Positions 8,322-16,663 of a DNA stretch of 64,000 bases are shown here, piece by piece. A program made the translations under genes and the position numbers. Origin of the DNA: Kumtagia sp963829135. Lineage in GTDB: Bacteria; Pseudomonadota; Alphaproteobacteria; Rhizobiales; Rhizobiaceae. A model generated the notes under the pieces. That model ran no database searches. It had not been told where the DNA came from and worked only from the letters and a program-made list of their open reading frames with translations. The stretch lies in contig CAWHHO010000010.1 in assembly GCA_963829135.1 (NCBI GenBank), forward strand, positions 1 to 64,000, written 5' to 3'. Each line of letters starts with the position of its first letter. The first letter of the stretch is position 1.

Positions 8322-9212
8322 TCATACCGGCCGGTAAACCCTCGCTGCAGTATTCCAGAAAATATTCGCCTGATCCGCATCGCTCTGCTTTGCAGCCGCC
8401 ATTCGGTGCGCCGCGATCAGATCGGCGTGGCTTGTCCAGAGTTTTTCGACAGGAAAGTTGGAGCCGAACATCAGCCTGTCGCTGCCAAGGATATCGATCG
8501 CGTGGTCCATAATGTAGGCGATCGTCTCTGGATCGTTGCGGTGCACGAAAGTGCCAAGCCCAGAGAGCTTCGCAAAGAAATTCCGGAACGGCGCCATTGT
8601 TCGCAGGCCCTGCTTCCAGGCTTCCCTGGTCTCAGGGTCAAGACCGGTCAACATCCCGGCATGCGTGAGAATGAAGTTGGTCTGCGGATTCTCCCCCACC
8701 AGTTTCGCGCCGTCCCGCATCTGCGCGGGGAAAAGCTGCAGGTCGAAACTGAGATCGTAATCCTTAAGCCGCGCTACATTCGCGCGAACCTTTGAGTCCA
8801 GGACCTGCCGGGCATCTGCCGCAAACCGAAACGCCGGCGTCTCGTGCCAGTGCAGCTGCATGCGAACGCCACGCAGCAGTGGATACTTCTTCAGGCGGTC
8901 GAGTTGCGGACGCGCGTCATCGACCGTCATATCGGTGTAGCCGACAATGGCATGCGGCCAGCCGGTGCGGTCCGCCGTCGCCTGCACAAAGGCGACCTCC
9001 TTTTCAAAATCCTCTTTCGCCCAGTTGGTTTGCACGTAAACAGCCTTCTCAACGCCCGATCCTGCCTGATCGGCAAGAAACTCCTCGATCGGATAGTCGC
9101 GGCGGATGGCCTCGTAGGGGCCGAAGATGCGGGGCACCATCGGTCCCATCAGCCAGGGTTGATCCTGTTGACGCCAGATATGGAAGTGGGAATCGACGAC
9201 TTTCTGCATCAT
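8322..9212 (-). CDS. Amidohydrolase (TIM-barrel metal-dependent hydrolase)
   Basis: This protein of about 296 residues belongs to the amidohydrolase-2 family. It opens with the metal-binding strand VVDSHFHIWRQQDQPW, carries HWHETPAF mid-protein, and has ILTHAGM and SDRLMFGSNFPVEKLW near the end, matching barrel strands 1, 6 and 8. Members hydrolyse lactones or decarboxylate cyclic acids. The ATGATG start at 9212 overlaps the stop of the upstream VWA gene, so it is the last gene of the molybdenum hydroxylase operon and may process the hydroxylated product. An alternative start at 9227 adds five residues. The substrate is unknown. Confidence 0.85.
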   Translation of the reverse strand: MMQKVVDSHFHIWRQQDQPWLMGPMVPRIFGPYEAIRRDYPIEEFLADQAGSGVEKAVYVQTNWAKEDFEKEVAFVQATADRTGWPHAIVGYTDMTVDDARPQLDRLKKYPLLRGVRMQLHWHETPAFRFAADARQVLDSKVRANVARLKDYDLSFDLQLFPAQMRDGAKLVGENPQTNFILTHAGMLTGLDPETREAWKQGLRTMAPFRNFFAKLSGLGTFVHRNDPETIAYIMDHAIDILGSDRLMFGSNFPVEKLWTSHADLIAAHRMAAAKQSDADQANIFWNTAARVYRPV

Positions 9213-10330
9213 GACACCTTTCGCCATATCGCGTTCGCGGCCGGCGCCGGCCGGGCAAGGGAGAGGATGAAACGCGTGAGGACGGCGACAGACGAGCCGT
9301 CCACCAGATCGTCAAGCAGCGGCAGCACCGCCTGCATCGCCGCGGTCTCGGGGCGGAAGCGGGCATCGGCGGCAAGCGGCGTGCACAGCGACAGCCGGAA
9401 TGCTCGAGCGGAAATCCGCCTGAACGCGGTTTCCATCTCCCCGTGACCGCCGCGCTCTAGTCCGTCGGACAAGATCACTACGGAGGCACCCCGCGCGAAA
9501 GCGGCGAAGCGCGGCAATGCAAGAAACGCCAGCAGCGTCGGCCCGATACGGGTGCCGCCGTCCCAATCGTCGACCTGGGCGGCAACGCGAATGAGCGCAT
9601 GGTCGCGGTCGCGCAAGCGCAGCGACGCTGTGATGCGCGTCAGCCGCGTGCCGAAGGTGAAGACCTCCGCACGGTCCGACCCCTGCACCAGGGCGTGCGC
9701 CACTTTCAAATAGTCGGTGGTCTGGAGTTTCATCGAGCCGGATACGTCGATCAGCAGCAGGATTTTGCGCTGCACCGTCTGGCGTCGCCGCAAGGGAGGG
9801 TGCGGCACGTCGCCATCGTTGCGGACGATTGCCCGCAGCGAGTGGCGAAGATCGGGTTTTCCGCGCTGCGAGCGGATGTGGCGGAACGAGCGGCGCGTTG
9901 GCAACTCCGTGGACAGCGAGCGGCGAAACCTCGCGAGATGGTCATCGTCGCTTCGAAAATCGCGGATGGCGAGCTGCTCGATGGAAGACGACAGCGCACC
10001 GCCCTTTTCCTGGCGCTGTTCGCCCGGCGGTTCATCGCCCATCACGCCCTCATCCTTGACCCGGGTTTCCTCGTCGCTCTCGCCTTCTCCAGTCACCTTG
10101 ATGTCGCCCCAGAAATAGCCGGTAAACAGCGCCTCGAACTCGGCGCGGCGATCTGGCGACGGCGCAAAGAGTGCAAGCGCGGCTTGGCGGATATCCTCCA
10201 TCGAGCGCGGTCCCAGCAGGGTGACCGCCTGCATGAAACCGATGGTCTGTTCCGTCGCTATTGCAAAGCCTGTGCTGCGCAACAACCGGGCGAAGCCAAG
10301 AAACACATCAGCGGCCCGCGGCACGCTCAT
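9209..10330 (-). CDS. VWA-domain protein, CoxE-like
   Basis: The 373-residue protein has an N-terminal helical region (VPRAADVFLGFARLLRSTG), a charged low-complexity middle, and a C-terminal von Willebrand A domain. The MIDAS-type motif is ILLLIDVSGSM, followed by a TFGTRLTRIT strand and VILSDGLERGG. CoxE with its AAA+ partner CoxD matures the molybdenum-copper site of aerobic CO dehydrogenase. Related pairs accompany many other molybdenum hydroxylases. The start overlaps the stop of the AAA+ gene (ATGA), as expected for an interacting pair. A maturation role for the neighbouring hydroxylase is inferred from context. Confidence 0.85.
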   Translation of the reverse strand: MSVPRAADVFLGFARLLRSTGFAIATEQTIGFMQAVTLLGPRSMEDIRQAALALFAPSPDRRAEFEALFTGYFWGDIKVTGEGESDEETRVKDEGVMGDEPPGEQRQEKGGALSSSIEQLAIRDFRSDDDHLARFRRSLSTELPTRRSFRHIRSQRGKPDLRHSLRAIVRNDGDVPHPPLRRRQTVQRKILLLIDVSGSMKLQTTDYLKVAHALVQGSDRAEVFTFGTRLTRITASLRLRDRDHALIRVAAQVDDWDGGTRIGPTLLAFLALPRFAAFARGASVVILSDGLERGGHGEMETAFRRISARAFRLSLCTPLAADARFRPETAAMQAVLPLLDDLVDGSSVAVLTRFILSLARPAPAANAIWRKVS

Positions 10331-11202
10331 CCGAGCGCCTTCTCGACGATGCGCTCGAACTCCGGAGCGATGAAGCCGAGATCCTCATGATCCTTGATCA
10401 GCACCCCGATTGCTCGGCGGAACGCCTCCGGCCACGGACTTCCCCCCTTCTCCAAAACCGTCGCCGCATTGGCCCACTCCACCGCTTCGGCGATGCCGGG
10501 TGGCTTGGCGAGGGGGCGCGCACGTATATCCTGCACGGCAGCGGCGACGGCGCGCGCGGTCGCCTCGGCAACATCGCCTGCGCGCAGCATGATGATGGCA
10601 GCCTCGCGCTCGGCATCGGGATAGTCGATCCAGTGATAGACACAGCGGCGGCGCAGCGCTTCCGCCAATTCGCGCGTGCGGTTGGAGGTCAGCACCACGA
10701 TCGGCCGCGTCTTGGCGCTGATCGTACCGCGCTCTGGGATGGTTATCTGATAGTCCGAAAGGAATTCGAGCAGCAGTGCTTCGAACTCGTGGTCCGAACG
10801 GTCGATCTCATCGACCAGGAGGACCCGCTCGCCAGGCGCCTGCAACACCTGCAGCAACGGCCGCGCGATCAGGAAGCGGTCGTCGTAGATGTCGACCTCG
10901 TTCTCTCCGGCCTGGCGTATGGCGAGAAGCTGGCGATGATAGTTCCATTCATAGAGCGCATGCGCGGAATCGATGCCCTCGTAGCATTGAAGGCGCACGA
11001 GATCGCAGCCGGCAATCTCCGCGATCACCTTCGCCGCTTCGGTCTTGCCGACACCGGGCGCCCCTTCAAGCAGCAAGGGCTTGCCGAGCCGGATCGCCAG
11101 GAACACGGCCGTCGCCAGGCCATCATCCGCGAGGTAGCGCGCTTGCGCCAGTTGTGCGGCGAGCGCTTCGGGGGAGGCCGCGAGGTGGTCGAAAGGGGTC
11201 AT
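10327..11202 (-). CDS. MoxR/CoxD-type AAA+ ATPase
   Basis: The 291-residue AAA+ protein has a Walker A motif (LLEGAPGVGKTEAAK), a Walker B (RVLLVDEIDRSD), sensor 1 (PIVVLTSNRTREL) and a sensor-2/lid segment near the end. The MoxR class, including CoxD, works with VWA proteins as a chaperone that inserts or completes metal cofactors. The start is set at the ATG at 11202, MTPFDHLAASPEALAAQL. The frame continues upstream to 11523 but runs through an intergenic repeat and has no coding character. It is translationally coupled to the VWA gene and separated from the molybdopterin subunit by 188 nt of repeat. Confidence 0.9.
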   Translation of the reverse strand: MTPFDHLAASPEALAAQLAQARYLADDGLATAVFLAIRLGKPLLLEGAPGVGKTEAAKVIAEIAGCDLVRLQCYEGIDSAHALYEWNYHRQLLAIRQAGENEVDIYDDRFLIARPLLQVLQAPGERVLLVDEIDRSDHEFEALLLEFLSDYQITIPERGTISAKTRPIVVLTSNRTRELAEALRRRCVYHWIDYPDAEREAAIIMLRAGDVAEATARAVAAAVQDIRARPLAKPPGIAEAVEWANAATVLEKGGSPWPEAFRRAIGVLIKDHEDLGFIAPEFERIVEKALG

Positions 11203-11234
11203 GTTCGCCACATCGCGTGTGTCGAAGGAGGAAA

Positions 11235-11380
11235 GCGCCCCCTCTCCGTCTCGGCTTCGCCCCGACACCTCTCCCCCGCTTCGCAGGGGCGAGGAAAGGC
11301 GCCACGCCTGGAGATAGCGCTTCCTCTCCCCTGCGAAGCGGGGGAGAGGTGGTTTGCGCAGCAAACCGGAGAGGGGGCAT
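11235..11380. repeat. Intergenic palindromic repeat inside the Mo-hydroxylase operon
   Basis: A long dyad: CCCCTCTCCG near the left end is mirrored by CGGAGAGGGG at the right end, and ACCTCTCCCCCGCTTCGCAGGGG by CCCCTGCGAAGCGGGGGAGAGGT in the centre. It sits between the molybdopterin C-half gene and moxR, on the operon's transcript, where it would fold into a large hairpin. Its arms resemble those of the element at the left edge of the window. Confidence 0.7.
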
Positions 11381-11390
11381 ATCTCATCGC

Positions 11391-12401
11391 CTAACCCTGC
11401 GTGGCCCGCTGCTCTTTCAGCGCACGCAATATTCGTTCCGGCGTGATCGGCAGCATGTCGATCCGCACGCCCACTGCGTCGAAAACCGCGTTTGCAACCG
11501 CAGGAATCTGCGGATTTGCGCACATCTCGCCCGGCCCCTTGGCGCCATAGGGCCCATCGGCGGCGGGACGTTCAAGTACGATGATCTCAGTCTCAGCGAG
11601 ATCGCCGGGGCCGGGCATCAAATACTGGTTGAAATCGGTGCCGCCGTGGTCTCGGTTCGGATAATAGGGCTCGGTTGTTTCATACAGCGCATGGCTGATG
11701 CCCATCCATGATCCGCCGACGAGTTGCTGCTCGACCATTTTCGGGTTGAGCGCTCGGCCGATCTCGAAGACATTCTTGACGTTGACGACCGTCACCTCGC
11801 CGGTCTCATCGTCGACGTCGACCTCTGCGACCGTGCAGGCGTGGGCGTAGCAGGTCGCGGGTTTCATCGCGCCTGTCTCCATATCGGGGAAGGACCGAGG
11901 CACCAGGAACATGCCGCGGCCGGAAATGGAACGGCCGCGCTTGAAATGTGCCGACAGCGCCGTGTCGAAGATGGAGATCGACCGCTGCGGCGCACCTTTG
12001 ACGTGGATGCTGCCCTTGCCGTCGGTTTCGAGGTCGGAGGCGTTAACCTCCAGCTCCTCCGCCGCAACCTCCAGCATCACCTGTCGCGCCTCGGTTGCCG
12101 CCTGGATCACCGCGTTGCCGATACGATGCGTGCCGCGCGAAGCGAAGGTGCCCATGCAATGCGGACCCGTGTCGGTATCGGCGGTATCGATGGTGACGAG
12201 TTCGGTCGGCACGCCGATGGTCTCGGCGCATATCTGCGCCATCACCTGCTTCAACCCCTGCCCGAGATCGACGCTGGACAGTGTCACCATGAAATTGCCG
12301 GTCGGGGTCGAATGCACCAGCGCTTGGCTCGGGTCGCCGCCAAGATTCATGCCGGTCGGATAGTTGATCGCGGCCACCCCGCGTCCGCGCCTTATCGTCA
12401 T
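11391..12401 (-). CDS. Molybdopterin-binding subunit of xanthine dehydrogenase-family hydroxylase, C-terminal half
   Basis: This 336-residue protein corresponds to the C-terminal half of the large subunit, which in most relatives is one polypeptide of about 780 residues. It starts MTIRRGRGVAAINYPTG, contains SSVDLGQGLKQVMAQICAE (pterin-binding region) and ends with GPYGAKGPGEMCANPQIPAVANAV, which carries the conserved active-site Glu (KGxGE). Its ATG lies one base past the TGA of the N-half gene, in a different frame, with GGGAG 7 nt upstream. Two chains presumably assemble into one domain pair. Catalysis would be hydroxylation of an unknown substrate. Confidence 0.85.
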   Translation of the reverse strand: MTIRRGRGVAAINYPTGMNLGGDPSQALVHSTPTGNFMVTLSSVDLGQGLKQVMAQICAETIGVPTELVTIDTADTDTGPHCMGTFASRGTHRIGNAVIQAATEARQVMLEVAAEELEVNASDLETDGKGSIHVKGAPQRSISIFDTALSAHFKRGRSISGRGMFLVPRSFPDMETGAMKPATCYAHACTVAEVDVDDETGEVTVVNVKNVFEIGRALNPKMVEQQLVGGSWMGISHALYETTEPYYPNRDHGGTDFNQYLMPGPGDLAETEIIVLERPAADGPYGAKGPGEMCANPQIPAVANAVFDAVGVRIDMLPITPERILRALKEQRATQG

Positions 12402-12402
12402 C

Positions 12403-13770
12403 TCACATCTCCCTCGTCAGCGACGACATCTTCAGAAAGCGCTCTGCGACCGGCCAGTTGGCGGCGCGCGATGCCTCCTGCATGCATTCGATCAGCGCCG
12501 CGCCCTCGGTCTTCTGCCGGTGCGCCTTCATGTCCCCATCGCGGTAGGCATTGATGAAGCGGAATTCGAGCGGATCCATGCCGATAAGCCGCGCCAGCTT
12601 GTCCATCTGCACCTCCAGCGCGAAGTCGGCGATGGTGACGCCGAAGCCGCGCATGGCGCTTGACGGCGTGCGGTTGGTGTAGACGCAATAAGTGTCGGCC
12701 CAGACATTTGGGATCGTATAGGGTCCCGGATAGTGCGCCGCACCCTTCTGCGCACCGTAGGGTGAATGGCGCGAATAGGCGCCGGCATCCGTGTAGCCGG
12801 TGACCTTGCGCGCCAGGATGCGACCGTCATTGCCAACGCCGTCCTTGATGATGATCTTTTCCGCGGCGCGCGGCGAGGAAATCTGCATTTCCTCCTCGCG
12901 GCTGTAGATGAAGCTCACCGGCTTGCCGGTCAGCTTTGAGGCGAGGATGGCGATCGGCTCAACAGTGACATCGACCTTGCCGCCGAAACCGCCACCGACG
13001 GTACCTCCGACGAAATGCAGCTTGTGGCCCGGCATCTGCAGGATGATCGAGGTGTTATCCAGCGTGAAGAACATCGCCTGGGTGTTGGTGTAACAGGTGA
13101 AACGGTCGTTGCCTTCGGGCACGGCGATACATCCCGTCGTCTCGGTGGGCGCCTGTTCGATCGGCGAGGAAAAATAGGTTTGCTCGAGGATGTGATCGGA
13201 CTCGGCAAACCCCTTCTCCACATCGCCGAAGCGCACCTTGCGGCATTCGCCGCTGTCGTAGCGATAGTAGTTCTGCCCGTGATACTCGTTGACGAGCGGC
13301 GCACCGGGCGCCAGCGCAGCCTCCATGTCGAATACCGCCGGCAACACCTCGTAGTCGATCTTCACCTTGGCCGCCGCCTCCTGCGCAGCCCGCTCAGTAT
13401 CCGCGAGCACGGCAACCACGGCCTCGCCCTTCCAGCGCACTTTATCGGCGGCCAGAACCTGCTCATCCTCCGGTCCTACCTGGATGAGGATGAGGATGGT
13501 GTAGACATTGTGGGGAACGTCCTTGTGGGTAATCACCCTTGCCACGCCGGGGTGCCTCTCCGCTTCGGACGTATCGATGGAGCGGATGCGTGCATGATGA
13601 TGCGGACTGCGCACCATCTTCAAATGCAGCATTCCGGGAAAATTCCGGTCGGCAAAATAGCCTGTTCTGCCGGTGACGTGGCCCGGTACATCGGAGCGCT
13701 GAAGACCCTGGCCGAGCTCGTTCAGATTGTCCTTGCGCTCGTCGGCGAAGTAGTTTTTCGCGAGCCTCAT
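12403..13770 (-). CDS. Molybdopterin-binding subunit of xanthine dehydrogenase-family hydroxylase, N-terminal half
   Basis: The 455-residue N-terminal half of the catalytic subunit. It has the hammerhead domain (SDVPGHVTGRTGYFADRNFPGMLHLKMVRS), the glycine-rich Mo-pterin motif HFVGGTVGGGFGGK, and SSAMRGFGVTIADFALE in the active-site loop. The AYxCSFR loop of form-I CO dehydrogenase is absent, so CO is not the likely substrate. The protein stops after REM, in what would be the linker between its two large domains; the C-half is the next gene. The start MRLAKNYFADERKDN lies 10 nt after the 2Fe-2S gene. Confidence 0.85.
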   Translation of the reverse strand: MRLAKNYFADERKDNLNELGQGLQRSDVPGHVTGRTGYFADRNFPGMLHLKMVRSPHHHARIRSIDTSEAERHPGVARVITHKDVPHNVYTILILIQVGPEDEQVLAADKVRWKGEAVVAVLADTERAAQEAAAKVKIDYEVLPAVFDMEAALAPGAPLVNEYHGQNYYRYDSGECRKVRFGDVEKGFAESDHILEQTYFSSPIEQAPTETTGCIAVPEGNDRFTCYTNTQAMFFTLDNTSIILQMPGHKLHFVGGTVGGGFGGKVDVTVEPIAILASKLTGKPVSFIYSREEEMQISSPRAAEKIIIKDGVGNDGRILARKVTGYTDAGAYSRHSPYGAQKGAAHYPGPYTIPNVWADTYCVYTNRTPSSAMRGFGVTIADFALEVQMDKLARLIGMDPLEFRFINAYRDGDMKAHRQKTEGAALIECMQEASRAANWPVAERFLKMSSLTREM

Positions 13771-13780
13771 GACAATCTCC

Positions 13781-14266
13781 TCAAGCCGCGTTGTGCGAGT
13801 TGGCGCGTGCAGCGGAAAGCACCGCCTTGATGATCGGCTCATAGCCGGTGCAGCGGCAGATATTGCCTGATATCGCCTCGACCACCTCGTCCCGCGTCGG
13901 GTTGGGCGTGTGGTCGAGCAGCGCCTTGGCCGCCATGATCATGCCGGGCGTGCAAAACCCGCACTGTGCCGCGAAGCCTTCAAGGAAGGCACGCTGCAAC
14001 GGGTGCATGACGCCGTCCTTCTCTAGACCCGCGGTGGTCGCGATCTCGGCGTCTTCACAAGTCTCGACAAGCGTCAGGCAGGACAGTCTCAGTTCGCCAT
14101 TCACGATGACCGAGCAGGCACCGCAGGTTCCCTGATTGCAGCCGGCCTTCGGCGACATATCGTCGAATTTCTCGCGAAGCGCTTTCAGAAGCGTCGTCCC
14201 GGTTTCGACAAATTCGGCTCGTTCGTAACCGTTGATGGTGAGTTGGACGGGAACTCTTTTCGGCAT
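13781..14266 (-). CDS. 2Fe-2S subunit of molybdenum hydroxylase (CoxS/XdhA type)
   Basis: The 161-residue electron-transfer subunit carries two [2Fe-2S] clusters. The N-terminal plant-ferredoxin-type cluster uses C43, C48, C51 and C63 (GCNQGTCGACSVIVNG). The C-terminal helical cluster uses C102/C105 (QCGFCTPG) and C137/C139 (ICRCTGYEP). All ligands are present and the length is typical. It relays electrons from the Mo site to FAD. The start MPKRVPVQLTING at 14266 is preferred over longer frames. It lies between the FAD and molybdopterin subunit genes. Confidence 0.93.
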   Translation of the reverse strand: MPKRVPVQLTINGYERAEFVETGTTLLKALREKFDDMSPKAGCNQGTCGACSVIVNGELRLSCLTLVETCEDAEIATTAGLEKDGVMHPLQRAFLEGFAAQCGFCTPGMIMAAKALLDHTPNPTRDEVVEAISGNICRCTGYEPIIKAVLSAARANSHNAA

Positions 14267-14304
14267 CAGATTTCCTCCCTGGCGCTTTGCTGGGTCAGGT
14301 TCAG

Positions 14305-15100
14305 TCACGCAAGCAGCAATCGCCGGAAATGCACCGGCAGGACCTCGCTGCGATACCAAGCGCTGGCGATCGGATCGGTGATTGGCGCCGTCCCTTCGCC
14401 GACGACGGCGACCGCCGCCGCCACGCCGTCCTCGCTCAGCCTGCTTCCAATAAGCGCGTTTTCCGCAGCAACCGCCCGTATCGGCCGATCGGCCATGCAT
14501 CCGAGGCCTATTCGGGCATCGGTGATCACACCGTCAGGGGCGGTCTCCAGAACAGCAGCAATGCTCAGCACCGAGACGCCTTTCGGCTTGATGCGCGAGA
14601 CCTTCAAGTAGCGAAACGCCTTCTCGGGCGGCAGTTTGAACTGCACGCCGGTTACGATCCCGCCCTGCCGCGGGCGCTCGGCGAAGAAATCCTCAATCGA
14701 CGTCGTTTGATCACCGACGCTCACGGTCGAGTCGAGCGCTAGCAGTGCGACCCCGAAATCGCCATAGGGCGCCGCGGCAAACAAATTGCCACCGACCGTC
14801 GCCATGTTTCGGATGGCGGGACCGCCGACGCTGCGCGCCGCCCTGGCAAGCCAGTCGAGTTCGTTGTGGCGGACGATCTGCGCCATTGTCACCGAGGCGC
14901 CCAGCGTGACTTGACCGTCATTCACCTCAATGCTTCGGAGGTTCGCATCGGTGCGTGCGAACGAAGCTGCCGATCGACAGATCGCCTTCGCCGGCGGCCC
15001 GCACAATCAGCGTTCCGCCGCCGAGGTAGCGGGCTCCTGCGGATTGCAGCGCGGCATTTGCTTCGGGAACCGTTGCAAAGGTCTGAAGTGCCAATGACAT
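14305..15100 (-). pseudogene. FAD-binding subunit of molybdenum hydroxylase (CoxM type), frameshifted
   Basis: Read across one frame change this is a 263-residue FAD subunit. The N-terminal part (MSLALQTFATVPEANAALQ, GARYLGGGTLIVR) runs from ATG at 15100 to SFVRT. The C-terminal part (DANLRSIEVNDGQVTLGASVTMAQ, VGGPAIRNMATVGGNLFAAAPYGD) continues in another frame. The break is at 14951-14960, where GTGC is duplicated in tandem (GTGCGTGCG). Removing those four bases restores one protein. If the duplication is real the operon lacks a functional FAD subunit, because the FAD pyrophosphate loop would be lost. The ribosome site GAAGGAAG precedes the start. Confidence 0.85.
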
Positions 15101-15113
15101 AGCATTTCTTCCT

Positions 15114-15557
15114 TCAGCTCTTTGCGGCGAAATGGCTCTTCAGCGCGTTGAAACCGCCTTGAAAGACGTTTTCGCCCATGCCTTTGGCAACGGCATCCGT
15201 GGGATCAGCCGGCGTGTCGAAGCTGGCGTTCCATTCGCAATAGGTGCGGTCCCCGTCGGTGACCCGCCGCAACTGCAATGTTGCTTTGTGGTTCGATATC
15301 GGTTGCGGCGTCTCGAGGATGGAGTAGGAGACCAAAAACGTGTCGTCGGAAAAGTCGAGGAGCTTCTCGCGGATCGTCGCACCGGATACGACTTTGAAAT
15401 TGCGTACGCAGCCGATCTGCGTCGCGTCGAGACCATCCTCGATATGGCTCTCGACCATGCGCGGATGCCAGCTGGGCAAGCCATTGAAATCGCGGATTCG
15501 CGCCCAGACCTTCTCGACCGGCGCGTCGATGACGCTGGAAATGGTGACGCTTGCCAT
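15114..15557 (-). CDS. SRPBCC family protein (CoxG/PYR1-like fold)
   Basis: The 147-residue START/Bet v1-fold protein begins MASVTISSVIDAPVEKVWARIRDFNGLPSWHP, the usual helix-grip opening. It ends with a long amphipathic helix (DAVAKGMGENVFQGGFNALKSHFA). CoxG-like members accompany molybdenum hydroxylase operons and have been linked to membrane association of the enzyme. Ligand binding is equally possible. It is the first gene of the operon, 13 nt before the FAD subunit and about 100 nt downstream of the AraC gene. Confidence 0.85.
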   Translation of the reverse strand: MASVTISSVIDAPVEKVWARIRDFNGLPSWHPRMVESHIEDGLDATQIGCVRNFKVVSGATIREKLLDFSDDTFLVSYSILETPQPISNHKATLQLRRVTDGDRTYCEWNASFDTPADPTDAVAKGMGENVFQGGFNALKSHFAAKS

Positions 15558-15661
15558 ATTTGCCTGCCTTCAACGGGTTGGTATCCGTCAAGACTACGGG
15601 CCTTCGGCGCGCTGTGCTTATCAAAGCGTCTGTGCTGCTTATCGATGAGTCTGAAAATCGC

Positions 15662-16489
15662 TCAGCCGGCGGCGCGAGCCGCTTCGCGATACAGCGTAGG
15701 AGGGACGCCTGCGTGATCGCGGAAGAAGCGTGTAAAATTGCCCTGGCTTGTAAAGCCGAGGCTGCAGGCGACTGCCGTCAGGGGGTCCTCGGTGGATTCG
15801 AGCTGGCGCAGCGCCTCCTCCATGCGGAGCGTGTTCCAATAGACATTCGGCGTGAGGCTCGTCTGCTCCTTGAAGAGTGAAAAGAAATGCGGACGCGACA
15901 GTCCGACGCTGCGGGCGACCTCATCGAGGCTCATGCGCTCGGAAACATTCGCCTTCATCAGCTCGATCGCCTTGCGGACGCGATAATCGGGCCGCGGGTA
16001 TGCTCGGATCGGCGCTGCATCAGGCGTTTTCGCCGCATCGGCAGCGTCCATCAAACTGTCAATCAGCCGCTCCGTTTCGTATTGCACGAAATCATCCCCA
16101 CCAGGACCGATGGCCATACTGTTGAACAGGTCGACCGTCGCCCGGTGGAGCCAGCCATCGATGGGGATGGCCGGGTGCCGGAACAGCGGTGCGCACGCCC
16201 GCAAGCCGCGGCGGAAGCGAGCCCAGTTCGAATCGATGTAGAATGCCAGGAACAGGCCGGGCCGGCTGCCGCTATCAAAACTGTGGCTGTGGGGCGCCAG
16301 AGAGTTGACCCCGACCGCCATCCTCGGACCCAGAATAACAGAATGCTCGCCGACATGCATCTCGCCCGCCGAACCGTCGAGCCAGATAATGATGTGCAGC
16401 TCCGGATGCGCGTGCGTCACCAGGTCACTGGCGACATTCAGCACCGAGACATGACCGAATTCGCCCCGGAAGAGCCTCATCGAGGTCAT
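15662..16489 (-). CDS. AraC family transcriptional regulator
   Basis: The 275-residue regulator has an N-terminal cupin-type sensing domain (VSVLNVASDLVTHAHPELHIIIWLDGSAGEMHVGEHS) and a C-terminal double helix-turn-helix. The latter contains MSLDEVARSVGLSRPHFFSLFKEQTSLTPNVY and DPLTAVACSLGFTSQGNFTRFFRDHAGVPPTLYR. It sits immediately upstream of the molybdenum hydroxylase operon on the same strand and is its likely regulator. The start at 16489 (MTSMRLF) is preferred; ten further residues are possible from 16519. The effector is unknown, perhaps the hydroxylase substrate. Confidence 0.88.
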   Translation of the reverse strand: MTSMRLFRGEFGHVSVLNVASDLVTHAHPELHIIIWLDGSAGEMHVGEHSVILGPRMAVGVNSLAPHSHSFDSGSRPGLFLAFYIDSNWARFRRGLRACAPLFRHPAIPIDGWLHRATVDLFNSMAIGPGGDDFVQYETERLIDSLMDAADAAKTPDAAPIRAYPRPDYRVRKAIELMKANVSERMSLDEVARSVGLSRPHFFSLFKEQTSLTPNVYWNTLRMEEALRQLESTEDPLTAVACSLGFTSQGNFTRFFRDHAGVPPTLYREAARAAG

Positions 16490-16663
16490 ATGCTTCCTCC
16501 CGGCGCTTCTCCCTGGCACCGTACTGGAAGCTTGGGCCGGCAGGATCGCGGCGTCAAGCGGATCGATGGTGAAGTCATCGCCTCAAAAGACGGCGACCCC
16601 CATGCTGAGGCGACATATTTCGCGACTGAGTCCAATTCCTGCGGGTTCGAGAGGCCGCAGCGG

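Noticed and set aside
12399..12405. In-frame TGA as a selenocysteine or readthrough codon joining the two molybdopterin halves
   Set aside because: The second half is in a different frame with its own ATG and ribosome site. Reading through TGA gives an unrelated sequence.
11391..15557. Calling the molybdenum hydroxylase an aerobic CO dehydrogenase (coxMSL)
   Set aside because: CoxG/D/E-like partners are present but the active-site loop AYxCSFR of form-I CO dehydrogenase is absent (AMRGFG instead).
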